A stretch of 64,000 nucleotides of DNA from positions 436,120,238 to 436,184,237 of the forward strand of contig NC_066581.1 of assembly GCF_024323335.1 (NCBI RefSeq). Reading direction: 5' to 3'. Positions 10,555 through 22,288 of the stretch are shown here, in pieces. The stretch comes from Lathyrus oleraceus. Taxonomy: Eukaryota; Streptophyta; Magnoliopsida; Fabales; Fabaceae. A program made the translations under genes and the position numbers. The notes beneath the pieces were generated by a model that worked only from the letters and a program-made list of their open reading frames with translations, ran no database searches and was not told the origin of the DNA. The stretch's first letter is position 1; the number at the start of each line of letters is the position of its first letter.

Positions 10555-13500
10555 CTTGCCATGCCAAAAAGAAGATGAGAAATGATCTTGTATGGATTTA
10601 GGTTCTTTGCTTGATTAGGAAGCAACCTATCTTTAATGCAAAGCCATTCACTTGATCCATGATCAAGATGAATTAGATTTGAACCAAGGAAGGTTAAACC
10701 TCCCATGTATCAAGGCTAAACCACCAATCCTTAACTCATTGATCAAAATAAGAAAAAGAAGAAGAAGAAGAAGAAGAAGAAGAAGAAGATGAATATTAAA
10801 GTACATTAATGGAAGTGAAATGAAATAATCAACAAGCATTGACCAAAGATAGAGAAGATCAAAGTCAAACAATAGTAAACAGAAGCAAAATGAAGATTAG
10901 GAGTCAAGAAACAAATAAAATATTTTTGGTATTTTTCAAAAGTGAAATAATATTTGAATTAAAATAATAAAGAAAGGTCAAACTTCAAACTCACTTCAAA
11001 TCAACTTTGAAAAGTCCAAGTGAATTATCCAAAGTTCAACAAGGTCAAACAAAGTTTGACAAAAAAATTCAGCATTTTTAGAAGTCAGAAACTATTTTTA
11101 ATCAATTAAAATGCATAAAAAATAACCTAATTGAATTAAAATCTCAAATAAATCTCAAATCAATTAATAAATTGATGAGAATATTTTTCATAGATCTATC
11201 ATCATTCAAAGAGGTTGGAAAAATATTTTTGTATTTTTTGAATATCAAAAACTATTTTAAATGAATTAAAAATAAGCAAAAAAGAGAAAAATCCTAAAAA
11301 ATATCAAATGATAAAATAAAAAATATTAAAAATCATTTTTAGAAACTAGAAATTAAAAGAAGAAAAATGAAATTGGTCTCACACTTTTTGGACCAATAAT
11401 GAAGGAGATATGAATTTTTAAAATGAAATGGAATTAAAAGAAATAAAAGGAAATTAAGATCAGAAATTAAAATGATGGAAAAACGTGGAGCGTCTGATCT
11501 GAGCTCATTAATTGAGTTGGCAAATCATGAGGCTCATACACGCGCGCCTACCAAGTTCCTTGGTCAATGCATCATATGTAGCATTTAAATAAGTCATAAC
11601 ATGGAACGGACGAGATTTGATCTGGAAACACAAACGCACGACCATGATTAAATCTGGAGATTGGACGGTGACCAGCGCCACCGTCTTCTCCGACCAACTT
11701 CCGGCACTGATCAAATTTGCAAAGAAATAAATATTCACTAAATGCCACGATCTTGGTACCAATCGAAAGCTGGGGTGATGTACATCACCCCTGTGCCAAC
11801 CAAATCCACTCTAGGTTTCTACATTAAGAGAAATCAGAGATGGAATTTCTGTGGTGTTCAACTGAACTTAATGGATTTTGAAAATTCAAAGCTCTAAAAT
11901 ATTGCCTCTATGCAGAGGACTTCATATCACACAACAACAACAAGAAACAAGCACAATATGAGTTGATTCGAAGAAAATAAAAACTGGAGTAAACCTCTGA
12001 TTTGCAGAGTTTAAGAGCACAATTCCTTTCTATGGATGGTTGTAGTTTGTCTTTGGATCAAAGTGAAGAAGGCTAAGGAACTTTAGATCCAGAAAACAAT
12101 CAATTAAATTGAATTCTAGATCTGAAAAATTGAGAGAAAATTGGTGAGTTCCTTTGGAGTGTGGTTGAGGGATTAGTCGTGCAACATTTAGGGCGCCTTT
12201 AGGTTGCTGAAATGAGAGGCATGAGCATTGTATTTCTAGAAGAAAGCAGTTGATATGCATGAACATCTCATTGCATGAATTGAAAGGGCCTCCATGCATG
12301 GGCCTGTACAGGCGCATGGAGGGCTCAATTCCACTTGGATTTGGCAGCTGATGCTAATTGGAATCAAATTGGTCGTGCAGATTGTGCACAATCATCTCAT
12401 GCAATGCAAATTTAAATGATTTTCAAAAATGGACCAATATGTTCAAGTCTTCGAAAATACCATGTCTATACTTGAAACACAACCTTATGAGTAATGGTTG
12501 GAAAGATTTTTGCATGAGGATCATTTGTTATGTTGATCAAAACTCCATTTGAAACTTGAAAGTTGATGAAAAGTGGACATGAAGTGTAGGGTGCAAAACA
12601 TGTACATGTGAGAATCTCAAAAATGGCCAAAGTTCAAGCCCTTCTGTTTCAATGATGCAACCTCCAAATGACAAAATCTTCAACATAAAAGTTATAGATC
12701 TTCTACAGACAATCAATTTGGACTTAAAATTTTCATCAGTTGGATTTTTGATGAAGACGTTATGGGCATTTGAAGTTGGACTTTTTCACATTTCAATGCA
12801 TTTGGTCCAAAGTGACCTATAATGTTTTGCATTATCACATGTATTTATTTTAGGATTTTGAAATTTTGCTCAACATAACATTTGAATTAGACATCTTAAT
12901 ATTTCCAATTCATTTGATACCACCTCAAAATCATGAAAAATGAATGAGTTATGTCCTTGGGAAGTTGACCTAAAATTAGGGTTTTAGTCAAAATAACCTA
13001 TAATGTTTTGAAATGGATGATGACCTTCAAAGATTCAAATCAATTTTTAATAAACATGAAAGTTGTTCATATGGTTCTTAAGAACATTTTTTAGCTTGGG
13101 GTCATCTCCATTTGACAAACACATCAAAAGTTAGGTCTCAGTGCATTTCAAAATAGTCAGATGAATTGACTGATCAACTTCTCAAGTCCATGCCTCATAT
13201 CTTGATGAATTGATGATTGAGGCCACTCAAATAAGTTCAAATATGCATTAAATTATGAATTAAAGAACTTCCCTTGATTGCATTTGATCATGGGTTGAGG
13301 TTGCTTCATGAGCAAGGCATAGTTGATACACATATGAATTAGGGTTTCCCTGGGAAACAAACCTCAAACCCTTTGGTTTGCTTTGATCAAAATGGTGAAT
13401 TGAGACACTTGGGAGGCATATTTGATGGATGAAAGCTTTGGGACCCATTGCCATGCTTGCTTTCATCTTCCCTTGACCATATCAATGCACATAGGATCTC

Positions 13501-13754
13501 CTAGAACCTTTGGACCTTATGACTGCTCAAGCTACAAACAAAAGATGTTAGTGACATATTTTTGTGCTTTTGGTTAGTGAATAAAATGAGAAAAGAAATA
13601 ATATACAATTACATCATGCTTGGTGATCTCAAACCAACTCTCAAGAGATCCCACCCAAAGGTAAGGAGCCAAGATGTTATGATCCTTGAGGCAAGATGCA
13701 AATGCAATGTTATGATGCCATGAGGGATCTTAGGTTCAAAATTGGGGTCTCACA
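10555..13754 (-). repeat. Ogre-2 5' LTR, partial
   Basis: The right edge on the minus strand begins TGTGAGACCCCAATTTT at 13754. The first 250 bases closely match the start of the Ogre-1 LTR (10300-10554), including the segment reading GACATATTTTTGTGCTTTTG on plus. The left edge at 10555 is where Ogre-1 begins, so the rest of this LTR and the body of Ogre-2 lie left of the window. It interrupts Ogre-3 gag at 13755. It holds an AAG microsatellite and a large hairpin at 12289-12322. No gene is visible in these 3.2 kb. Confidence 0.8.
10754..10790. repeat. (AAG)n microsatellite
   Basis: About a dozen uninterrupted AAG units within the Ogre-2 LTR. Confidence 0.95.
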
Positions 13755-14815
13755 GTAGTGCGAACATCCTCTCCTTCAACGACCTTGGCGAAGCCTTCGT
13801 CAAGCAGTACAAGTACAATGTTGATATGGCTCCCGATATGGACCAACTGAGGGCCATGTCCCAAAAGGAGAAAGAAACATTCAAGGAGTACGCCCAGAGG
13901 TAGCGTGAATTAGCTGCACAGATTGTGCCCCCGCTCGAAGAGAAAGAAATGACAAAGATCTTTCTCAAGACTTTAAGCTCTTTCTACTACGAGCGGATGA
14001 TTGCTAGTGCTCCCTCTGATTTCACCGAGATGGTGAACATGGGGATGCGACTAGAGGAGGGAGTCAGGGAAGGACGCCTGACCAGAGAAGAAGGCTCTTC
14101 TGCCAAACGTTATGGGGCGTTTGCCAAGAAGAAGGATGGAGAGGCACATGTTGTGTCCTCCCATGTCAAACAAAGAAGACCCTCTGTGAAGAGGAAGACT
14201 GTGCGTCCCGCTAGTAACCAGCACCATGTGGCTCATATAGCATCTGCTTTCAGGGAGAACCAACATTATCAGCATCAGAACCAGCAACAACAACATCAAT
14301 AATATCAACAGCAACAGCATCGTCCGCAACAGCAGTCCTATCAGCCTCAAAACAACAATCGAACCAGCACTAGCAATGATAGGAATAGGGTCACTTTTGA
14401 TCCTATTCCAATGACCTATGATGAATTATATCCTTCACTGATTGAAAGGAAGCTGATTACTCCACGTGAGCCACCTGCTGTACCTACCAACCCTCAGTGG
14501 TGGTACAAGCCCGAGCTTCATTGTGTTTATCATTCTGGTGCTCCCGGACATGACATGGAGAATTGTTACCCTCTCAAGACCAAGGTTCAAGACCTTGTTA
14601 GAAGCGGTATCTTGTTTTTCGAGGACGTAGGTCCTAATGTGAAGAAGAACTCATTGCCCGAGCATGGGAAATCTGCTGTTAATATGGTTCAAGGTTGCCC
14701 TGGCAAGTACAAGGTCAGATATGTCAGCCATATCAGACAATCTTTGGTCGAGATGCATAGACTGTTATGTGGATATAGTCATTACGAGCATGACCATGTC
14801 ATTTGTCGTGTGTGA
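13755..14815 (+). pseudogene. gag: Ogre-3 gag (5' truncated)
   Basis: Starts inside the Retrotrans_gag domain (reading ANILSFNDLGEAFVKQY) because Ogre-2 removed the 5' part. It has the same layout as Ogre-1: capsid-like domain, glutamine-rich stretch, then CVYHSGAPGHDMENC near 14521-14565. All parts stay in one frame but stops interrupt it: TAG 13901-13903 at a position that is Trp in Ogre-1, TAA 14300-14302 in the Gln run, and TGA at 14813-14815. The first two are single G-to-A or C-to-T changes. Confidence 0.88.
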
Positions 14816-15334
14816 ACTGTCAATGAGAGAGGATATCGTCAAGTTAGAAAAGACATCCAAGAAATGCTGGATCAGGGTGTGATCGAGATACTTCAGAATC
14901 GTGATGAGGATGAAGTTAATGTTATATCCCCTGTCTTTAGGATACTTGAGCCTGTTGTTGTCAGATATGATGGCAACAAGCAGAAGGCTTCTCCCTCTCT
15001 CATCATTAAGCCAGCTGGCCTTGTTCCATACTCTTCAGACAAGGTTGTTCCCTATCGTTATAACGCAATCACGTTGGAAGATGGGAAGGAGGTGCCTCTG
15101 CCCTCCACCCCTGTGATAAATATTTCTGATGTGAGTGGTTTGACCCGTAGTGGTCGTGTTTTCTCGGTGCCGCTGAAACCCCCGATTGACACCAGAAGAG
15201 CACATATTGCTGATAGTGAAGCCCGTCTTGTGGGTACTTCTTTTACTTCTCCGAATTCGGCACTTGTTGTTGACAGACCTGCTGTAACTGTTAGAGCTCC
15301 TGTCCCTGTTGGCCAGAATGGAGAATTGAAATAG
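14816..15334 (+). pseudogene. Ogre-3 gag C-terminus/pro linker
   Basis: Same frame as the upstream gag. It includes RKDIQEMLDQGVIEILQN, NVISPVFRILEPVVVRYD and DVSGLTRSGRVFSVP, matching Ogre-1 594-1187. It carries an insertion-like serine/alanine-rich stretch near 15180-15300 and ends in TAG (15332-15334), after which the frame reads on into DCDEMLRLIKSSEYN. No enzyme motif. Confidence 0.8.
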
Positions 15335-15726
15335 GACTGTGATGAGATGTTGAGGCTCATCAAAAGTAGCGAATATAATGTTGTAGATCAACTGCTACAA
15401 ACTCCATCAAAGATATTTGTGTTGTCTTTGTTGATGAACTCCGAGCCACACCGTGAAGCTTTGCAGAAGGTGTTGGACGTGGCATATGTGGATCACGATG
15501 TCACCATAGAATAGTTTGATAGCATTGTTGCAAACATTACTGCTTGTAACAACCTGGGCTTCTGCGATGTTGATCTTCCCGAGGAGGGAAAAGACCATAA
15601 TTTGACACTACACATCTCTATGAATTGCAAGGATGATGCCTTGTCTAATGTGCTGGTAGACACAGGGCCGTCGCTGAATGTGTTGCCAAAATCCACTCTG
15701 GCAAAACTTTCATACCAAGGTCCTCC
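15335..15726 (+). pseudogene. pro: Ogre-3 protease, N-terminal part
   Basis: Frame continues from gag, with a TAG at 15512-15514 in TIE*FDSIV (Gln expected). The active-site region reads LVDTGPSLNVLPKSTL, so D-T-G is kept but the following residue, Ser in Ogre-1, is Pro. The domain is cut after YQGPP by the Ogre-4 insertion and resumes at 58974 with PMRQSGVVV. Confidence 0.88.
15722..15726. repeat. Ogre-4 target-site duplication, left copy
   Basis: CCTCC directly before the LTR start; the second copy is at 58969-58973. Confidence 0.93.
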
Positions 15727-16333
15727 TGTAGCATCTCAAATTTGCCCCCCTCATTCATGCATTCATTTTATGTCATTTAACATTTCATATTGCATTTCAT
15801 CATGTCAATCAGAATTAGCTCCAAGAGTTTGTCTTCTAAGAAGCTTGGATATCATCCAAGTCGCTTTGTCTTATGGATGTTGTGTAGAGCTCTTGGGAGC
15901 TAGGGTTTCATTTTTAGAGGTTTTGTTCAAAGGATCAAGCTTAACGGACTCAGTACAGTTCAAAATTCAACTGCGAAGTCAAAAGGCAACCGTTGGTCAA
16001 CTGAGAGTCAAATGGCTAGAGGATGACTTGAGTTACTTCCAACATGTTCAAATAGGGTCTATTCATCATTCAAAACGTTAATCTTGAAGGAGCAAAAGTT
16101 TGTTCATGTGCTGTCATGCTCGCTAGGCGAGCAGAATGGTTCGCCTAGCGAGTCCCAAGAAAAGCCACCAGAATCACCTGCGCTCAGAAGAACTCCCTGA
16201 ACTGTCATGCTCGCTAGGCGAGCAAATTCTTCGCTAGGCGAAGCCCACGCGTTTTGAAAATAAAAAATATAACAGAAAGATCATGGGCTTAAATTTTCCC
16301 TCATTTGAGCCCACCAAGCCACGAAAATCAGAG

Positions 16334-16339
16334 TATAAA
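16334..16339 (+). promoter_or_regulatory. TATA box of Ogre-4 5' LTR
   Basis: GAGTATAAATTC; the same box is at 56791-56797 in the 3' LTR. The copia insertion begins about 110 bases downstream, so transcripts from this promoter would enter the copia element. Confidence 0.65.
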
Positions 16340-16442
16340 TTCTAAATTTCATTGAAACAAAACCCTAGAGAGAGAAACTAACTAATCTGCAGCAGCCTCC
16401 AGACACTGAAGAGAAAAAATTCACTCGGACTCTGAGACTTTT

Positions 16443-16447
16443 CACTC
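16443..16447. repeat. Copia target-site duplication, left copy
   Basis: CACTC, repeated at 24030-24034. The uninterrupted site is visible in the Ogre-4 3' LTR (TTCACTCTGAATCGC near 56899). Confidence 0.95.
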
Positions 16448-17535
16448 TGTTGATTCTAAGTGTTGGCAGCAATTTTGGTAAAACAAAGAGTGTTCATAAG
16501 ATGTTATGTGTGATGTCTTAACATGAGATATCCTATGTACCTACTGGAGTTAAAGAAGATATGCAAGCAGGATTGTTTTAGAATGCCACATACAAAGACA
16601 AGGCTTCTGATATTGGTTGTACCTGCTGGAGCTTATATGGAAGACATATACTGCAGGATTGTTTCAGTTGACATACTCATTGTCATGGTAACTGATATGG
16701 TTGTACCTGCTATAAAAGGAAACTAGATTATGCAGGATTTTTCCAGATGTCAGACCCGATGTCATGACATCCTGTACACAGAACATTCAGTATGAATGTC
16801 TGGTGTTTTGTGATTGCACAATTGGTGGCAATCATTGGTTGATTGAAGATATGGCTAGCTGGCGCAATCTATCAGGGATATCAACCAAATTTGTTTATTT
16901 TCCAAGAAGATCTTTACAGCTGATATGAAAAGATTTAATTGGAAAATATATTTAGGGTTTTCAAGCTGTCCAATGTTTCTATAAAAAGGGACTTAGAAAA
17001 CCTGTTTGAACACACAACGAAGACTGAGCGAAATTTAGAGAGAGAGCTAGGGTTTGTGTTTGTAGGTCATTCAAGTCATCCATAGATGATTGAATTGGAC
17101 TGATTTGTCTTCTTGATCAAAGCTTTGAAGCAAGATCAAGAGTGTGTCTTCTTGATTGAAACTGTGAAGTAAAATCAAGAATATTGTAATTGAAAAGTAT
17201 TTTCTTTTCACAAGGGATTGTTGTTTAAAATCACGGGTGTGTGATTGTAAGGGAAGTGAGTGGGTTCTCATATCTAAGAGTGCTTAGGTAGAAATTGCAC
17301 GGGTAGAGATTAGGTGAGAAAGACTGTAACTTGGTGAAGTGTACGGATAGTCTTTGAACTAATTCTATTATAGTGAATTTCCTTCCTGGCTTGGTAGCCC
17401 CCAGACGTAGGTGAGTTGCACCGAACTGGGTTAACAATTGCTTGTGTGATTTGCTTTTCAATTCTATTTATCCATTAACAGATATCAGTGTCGTGACATT
17501 ATCTTCGACATCTTATATCTGATACCAGAATTTCA
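16448..17535 (+). repeat. Copia 5' LTR
   Basis: TGTTGATTCT...AGAATTTCA, 1088 bp, with a TATA box (TCTATAAAAAGGG, 16979-16990). Small open frames inside are not genes. Confidence 0.97.
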
Positions 17536-17537
17536 AT

Positions 17538-17552
17538 TGGTATTAGAGCAGG
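17538..17552 (+). other. Copia primer-binding site
   Basis: TGGTATTAGAGCAGG two bases after the LTR. It matches the plant copia PBS for initiator tRNA-Met (usual form TGGTATCAGAGC), with one C-to-T difference. Confidence 0.9.
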
Positions 17553-17602
17553 CATTCTGCTCTGGTTCTGGGTGAGATCTAGGGGCAATACTTTCTGGTA
17601 CA

Positions 17603-18799
17603 ATGGAGAGAGATGGAGAATCTGTTCATAGGCCACCAATTTTAGATGGTTCTAACTATGACTATTGGAAACCTAGAATGGTAGCGTTTCTGAAATCCTT
17701 TGATAACAAGGCTTAGAAAGCTGTGCTAACAGGTTGGGTGCATCCTGTCATTACTAAAGAAGGAGAAGTCACCACTGAGAAGAAGCCTGAAGAACAATGG
17801 TCCAAGGAGGAGGATGATCTTGCTCTTGGAAACTCTAAAGCTCTGAATGCCATCTTCAATGGAGTGGACAAGAATATTTTCAGACTGATAAATAACTGTG
17901 AAATAGCCAAAGAGGCTTGGGACATTCTCAAGACCACTCATGAAGGCACATCTAGGGTAAAAATGTCTAGACTTCAGCTTCTCACCTCCAAGTTTGAAAA
18001 CTTAAGAATGAAAGAAGATGAAAATATTCATGAATTTTACATGAGCATTCTTGAAATTGCCAATGCCTCTGGAGCCTTGGGCGAGAAGATGTCAGATGAA
18101 AAACCGGTAAGAAAGATATTAAGATCACTCCCCAAGAGATTTGCTATGAAAGTCACAGCCATAGAAGAATCTCAAGATATCTCAAATATGAGAGTGGATG
18201 AGCTGATTGGGTCCCTCCAAACATTTGAGATGGGAATATGTGATGGAGCTGAAAAGAAGGCCAAGAGCATAGCATTTGTGTCAAACACCAAAGAGGAAGA
18301 TGAGGTAGGTGGTCACGACATTGATGAAGACCTGGTAAATGAGATAGCAATGCTGGGAAGACAGTTCAACAGACTAATGAAAAAGGTAGATGTCAGAGCT
18401 AAGGGCAATGTCAAAAACATCACATCTGACATCAATAAATCCAACAGCTTTGGTAAGACCACAAAGTCTGAAGAAAAGCCCAAAGAAGTTCAGTGCTATG
18501 AGTGTAATGGGTATGGTCATATTAAAACTGAATGTGGGACCTACCTCAGGAAACAAAAGAGGAGTCTTGTAGCCTCTTGGTCTGATGGAAGTGAAACTGA
18601 AGAAGCTACAAGTCATGTAAATGCTTTGACAGGAAGATGGGGGTCTGAGGAAGAATCAATTGATGATGAAAGATCCTTTGAAGAGCTGGACACTACCTAC
18701 AAAGAGTGGTGCCACAAAAGGGCAGGATTGTGCAAACAAGTTAAAAGACAGGAGGAAGTGATAGCTCAGCTGAAAAATGAGAAGAAAGAGTATATGTAA
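17603..18799 (+). pseudogene. gag: Copia gag, first part
   Basis: Start at ATG 17603 (MERDGESVHRPPILDG), 65 bases after the PBS. It holds the plant UBN2-type gag domain (NYDYWKPRMVAFLKS onward) and a CCHC zinc knuckle CYECNGYGHIKTEC (18494-18535) that would bind the RNA genome. TAG at 17714-17716 breaks the frame after 37 codons, at a position that is Trp in relatives (TGG to TAG). TAA at 18797-18799 ends this part, and the frame continues without shift at 18800. An acidic stretch follows the knuckle (SDGSETEEATS), then a coiled coil. Confidence 0.92.
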
Positions 18800-18811
18800 A
18801 CCATCTCAAAA

Positions 18812-20617
18812 TTGGAAACTGAGGCTGTATTCTTGAATTCCAAACTAGATGAGATGACTAAGTATGTAAAAATGCTTAACAATGGATCTGCCACCCTAGA
18901 CAAGATTCTCCAGACTGGGCAAATAACTGGAAACAAATCTGGCATTGGATTCAAGGGTGAGTGCAGTTGCAAATCAAAATCCAAACCTAAGAGAAGTCAT
19001 GGTAGAAGCAAATCTGAGATGTCACATCAGATGTCACAACAGCAGAAAGGGAACCATCAAAGATGGAAATGCCAATATTGTGGAAATTTTGGCCACCTGA
19101 AGCCCTTCTGTTATAAGCTATATGGCTATCCTGGTCCTGTTCAGTCTCAACACCAATCTAGGTCCAAACATCACAAGACTGTCAACAGAAAGCAATGGGC
19201 TCTTAAGACAAAGGTCACAAGTCTAATAGCCCACACTTCCCTCAGAGTCTCAGCCAAAGAAGATTGGTATTTTGATAGTGGTTGCTCCAGACATATGACT
19301 GGGAACAAAAACCTGTTGACTGAACTTCATCCTCATGCCATGAGCTATGTTACTTTTGGTGATGGTGCAAAAGGGGAAATCAAGGGAATGGGTAGGCTAG
19401 ATTGCCCTGGAGTTCCTGACCTTGATGATGTTCTACTTGTTAAGGGATTAACTGCTAATCTCATAAGCATCAGTCAACTATGTGATCAAGGTCTGAATGT
19501 AAACTTCACAAAAACTGAATGTCTGATTACTAACAAAGAAAATAAAGTAATCATGAAGGGAGTTAGGTCCAAAGACAACTGCTACATGTGGAGCTCTCAA
19601 GAAACTGGATACTCTTCAATGTGTACCTTAGCCAAAGAAGAAGAAGTGAATATATGGCATCAAAGATTGGGCCATCTGCACCTGAAAGGCATGAAGAGAA
19701 TCATATCAGTAGAAGCAGTTAGAGGGATTCCCAACTTAAAGATTGATGAGGAAAAAATTTGTGGGGAATGTCAGATTGGAAAACAGACAAGGATGTCACA
19801 CCAGAAGCTCAGACATGACACAACTACCAAAGTCCTGGAACTACTTCATATGGACTTAATGGGACCCATGCAGGTAGAAAGCCTTGGTGGTAAGAAATAT
19901 GCATATGTAGTGGTGGATGATTTCTCCAGATACACCTGGATCAATTTTATAAGAGAAAAATTTGATGTGTTTGAAGTCTTTAAGGAGCTATGTCTGAAGC
20001 TTCAAAGGGAAAAAGGAAGTCATGTTATCAAAATTAGAAGTGATCATGGAAAGGAGTTTGAGAACAGCAAATTTGCTGAATTTTGTTCTTCAGAAGGAAT
20101 TCATCATGAGTTCTCATCCCCCGTCACTCCCCAGCAAAATGGTGTGGTGGAAAGGAAAAATAGGACTCTGCAAGAATCAGCCAGAGCTATGATTCATGCT
20201 AAGAAGTTACCCTATCATTTTTGGGCTGAAGCCATGAACACAGCCTGCTATGTCCACAACAGAGTGACATTAAAGAAAGGGACTCCCACAACTCTCTATG
20301 AAGTCTGGAAAGGAAGAAAACCTATAGTAAAATACTTCAATGTATTTGGTAGCAAATGCTATATCTTAGCTGATCGTGAGCAAAGAAGGAAGATGGATCC
20401 CAAAAGTGATGAAGGAATATTTTTAGGCTATTTAACAAACAGCAGAGCCTACAGGGTCTTCAATTCCAGAACTAATATGTTGATGGAATCCATTAATGTA
20501 GTGGTTGATGATCAACAGACTGATGTCACAGACGATGTCGAGACATCTCTGAATGATTCTCCAGCTGACTCCTCAGACAAGAATAAGGAAGAAGAACCAC
20601 CTCAAACTGAACCTTAA
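18812..20617 (+). pseudogene. Copia gag C-terminus, protease and integrase
   Basis: Same frame as 17603. The coiled coil ends near 18905, then a second CCHC knuckle CQYCGNFGHLKPFC (19070-19111). Protease active site D-S-G at 19274-19282 in WYFDSGCSRHMTG. The integrase N-terminal region has WHQRLGHLHLKGM near 19654, then the catalytic core with Asp in HMDLMGP, Asp in RSDHGKEF and Glu in VVERKNRTL. Integrase joins the cDNA to the target. The frame ends at TAA 20615-20617 and continues in phase with DDKINKGPSIRI to the RT. Confidence 0.93.
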
Positions 20618-20743
20618 GATGACAAAATCAACAAGGGACCCTCTATTAGAATTCAGAAGGATCATCCCAAAGACCTTATCATAGGAGACCCAGATAAAGG
20701 AGTCACTACTAGATCAAGAGAAGTAATCTCACATGGCTGCTTT

Positions 20744-22288
20744 GTGTCAAAGATTGAGCCCAGAAATATCAAGGAATCCTTGACTGATGAGTTCTGGATC
20801 AATGCCATGCAAGAAGAACTAGGTCAATTCAAAAGGAATGAAGTATGGGAATTGGTTCCTAGACCTGAAGGAGTAAATGTCATAGGTACAAAGTGGGTAT
20901 ACAAGAATAAATCTGATGAACAAGGGGTTGTTACTAAAAACAAAGCTAGATTGGTAGCCCAAGGATATACTCAAGTAGAAGGAGTTGACTTTAATGAAAC
21001 TTTTGCTCCTGTAGCTCGCCTTGAGTCCATTAGATTACTGCTTGGAGTGACATGTATTCTGAAATTCAAACTGTTTCAGATGGATGTGAAAAGTGCCTTT
21101 CTAAATGGCTACCTAAATGAAGAAGTATATGTTGAACAACCTAAAGGCTTCACATATCCAAACCTTCCTAAACATGTGTACAGATTGAAGAAAGCCCTCT
21201 ATGGGTTAAAACAAGCTCTCGGGGCTTGGTATGAGAGGCTCACAGTATTCCTCACTAACAATGGATACAGGAAAGGAGGTATTGACAAAACTCTGTTTGT
21301 GAAGAATGAAGGAGGGAAGCTCATGGTGGCACAAATATATGTAGATGACATAGTATTTGGTGGAATGTCAGAGCAGATGGTTGAACACTTTGTTAGACAA
21401 ATGCAATCTGAATTTGAGATGAGCCTTGTTGGAGAACTGACTTACTTTCTTGGGCTACAAGTCAAACAGATGGAAGACTCTATCTTCTTATCTCAAAGCA
21501 AGTATGTCAAGAACATTGTGAAGAAGTTTGGCATGGAGAATGCAAGTCATAAAAGAACTCCTACTCCTACACATGTAAAAATCTCCAAAGATGAAAATGG
21601 TGTCAGTGTAGATCAAAGTCTATACAGAAGCATGATAGGGAGTCTGCTATATCTCATAGCAAGCAGACCTGACATTGAATTTGCTGTTCGTGTGTGTGCT
21701 AGATATCAAGCTGAACCAAAAGTCAGTCACATAAACCAAGTAAAGAGAATACTGAAATATGTCAGTGGCACTAGTGACTATGAGATGTTATATACTCATG
21801 GATCTAGATCTATGTTGACTGGATACTGTGATGCAGACTGGGCTGGAAGTTCTGATGATAGGAAGAGCACATTAGGAGGATGCTTCTTCTTAGGGAACAA
21901 TCTGATTTCATGGTTCAGTAAGAAACAGAACTGTGTATCTCTATCCACTGCTGAAGCTGAGTACATAGCAGCGGGAAGTAGTTGTTCTCAATTGGTCTGG
22001 ATGAAACAAATATTGTCTGAATACAATGTCACACAAGAAGTCATGACATTATACTGTGATAACCTGAGTGCTATAAATATTTCCAAGAATCCTATTCAAC
22101 ACAGCAGGACTAAGCACATAGATATCAGGCATCACTTCATCAGAGAACTTGTGGAAGAAAAGATCATAGCACTGGAGCATGTTCCTACAGAGAGGCAATT
22201 AGCTGACATATTCACAAAAGCCTTGGATGCCAATCAATTTGAATGTTTAAGAGGAAAATTGGGGATCTGTGTGTATGAGAATCTATAG
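20744..22288 (+). pseudogene. Copia reverse transcriptase and RNase H
   Basis: Third part of the same frame. RT motifs: NEVWELVPRP, IGTKWVYKNK, KARLVAQGYTQ, FQMDVKSAFLNGYL and the catalytic YVDD at 21338-21349. RNase H motifs: GYCDADWAGSSDDRKST, LSTAEAEYIAA and the tail ADIFTKAL. The segment itself is uninterrupted to TAG 22286-22288 and would give a complete RT-RNase H region if translated. It copies the RNA genome to DNA and degrades the RNA strand. Confidence 0.95.

Larger units (their letters stand above)
13755..15726 (+). mobile_element. Ogre-3, left segment (gag-pro)
   Basis: Plus-strand Ogre element of the same family as Ogre-1 (gag proteins nearly identical by eye). Its 5' end is cut by the Ogre-2 LTR inside gag at 13755, and it is interrupted inside the protease at 15726 by Ogre-4. 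The target site CCTCC (15722-15726) recurs at 58969-58973, and the protease frame continues in phase at 58974, which proves that the two segments are one element. Confidence 0.92.
15727..16447 (+). repeat. Ogre-4 5' LTR, part 1
   Basis: First 721 bp of the 5' LTR up to the copia insertion. It matches the 3' LTR from 56183 with about 25 differences by eye. It contains four hairpin-forming motifs with a TAG-type loop at 16118-16243, a TATA box at 16334-16339, and an AAACCCTAGAGAGAG tract after the presumed transcription start. Confidence 0.95.

Noticed and set aside
10555..13754. Host intergenic DNA between two elements
   Set aside because: The right end has an LTR terminus (TGTGAGACCCC on minus) and 250 bases matching the Ogre-1 LTR start, so it is better read as an LTR.
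17071..17461. Minus-strand open frames in the copia LTRs, repeated at 23565-23955
   Set aside because: Identical because the LTRs are duplicated; no recognisable protein and no codon constraint to judge.
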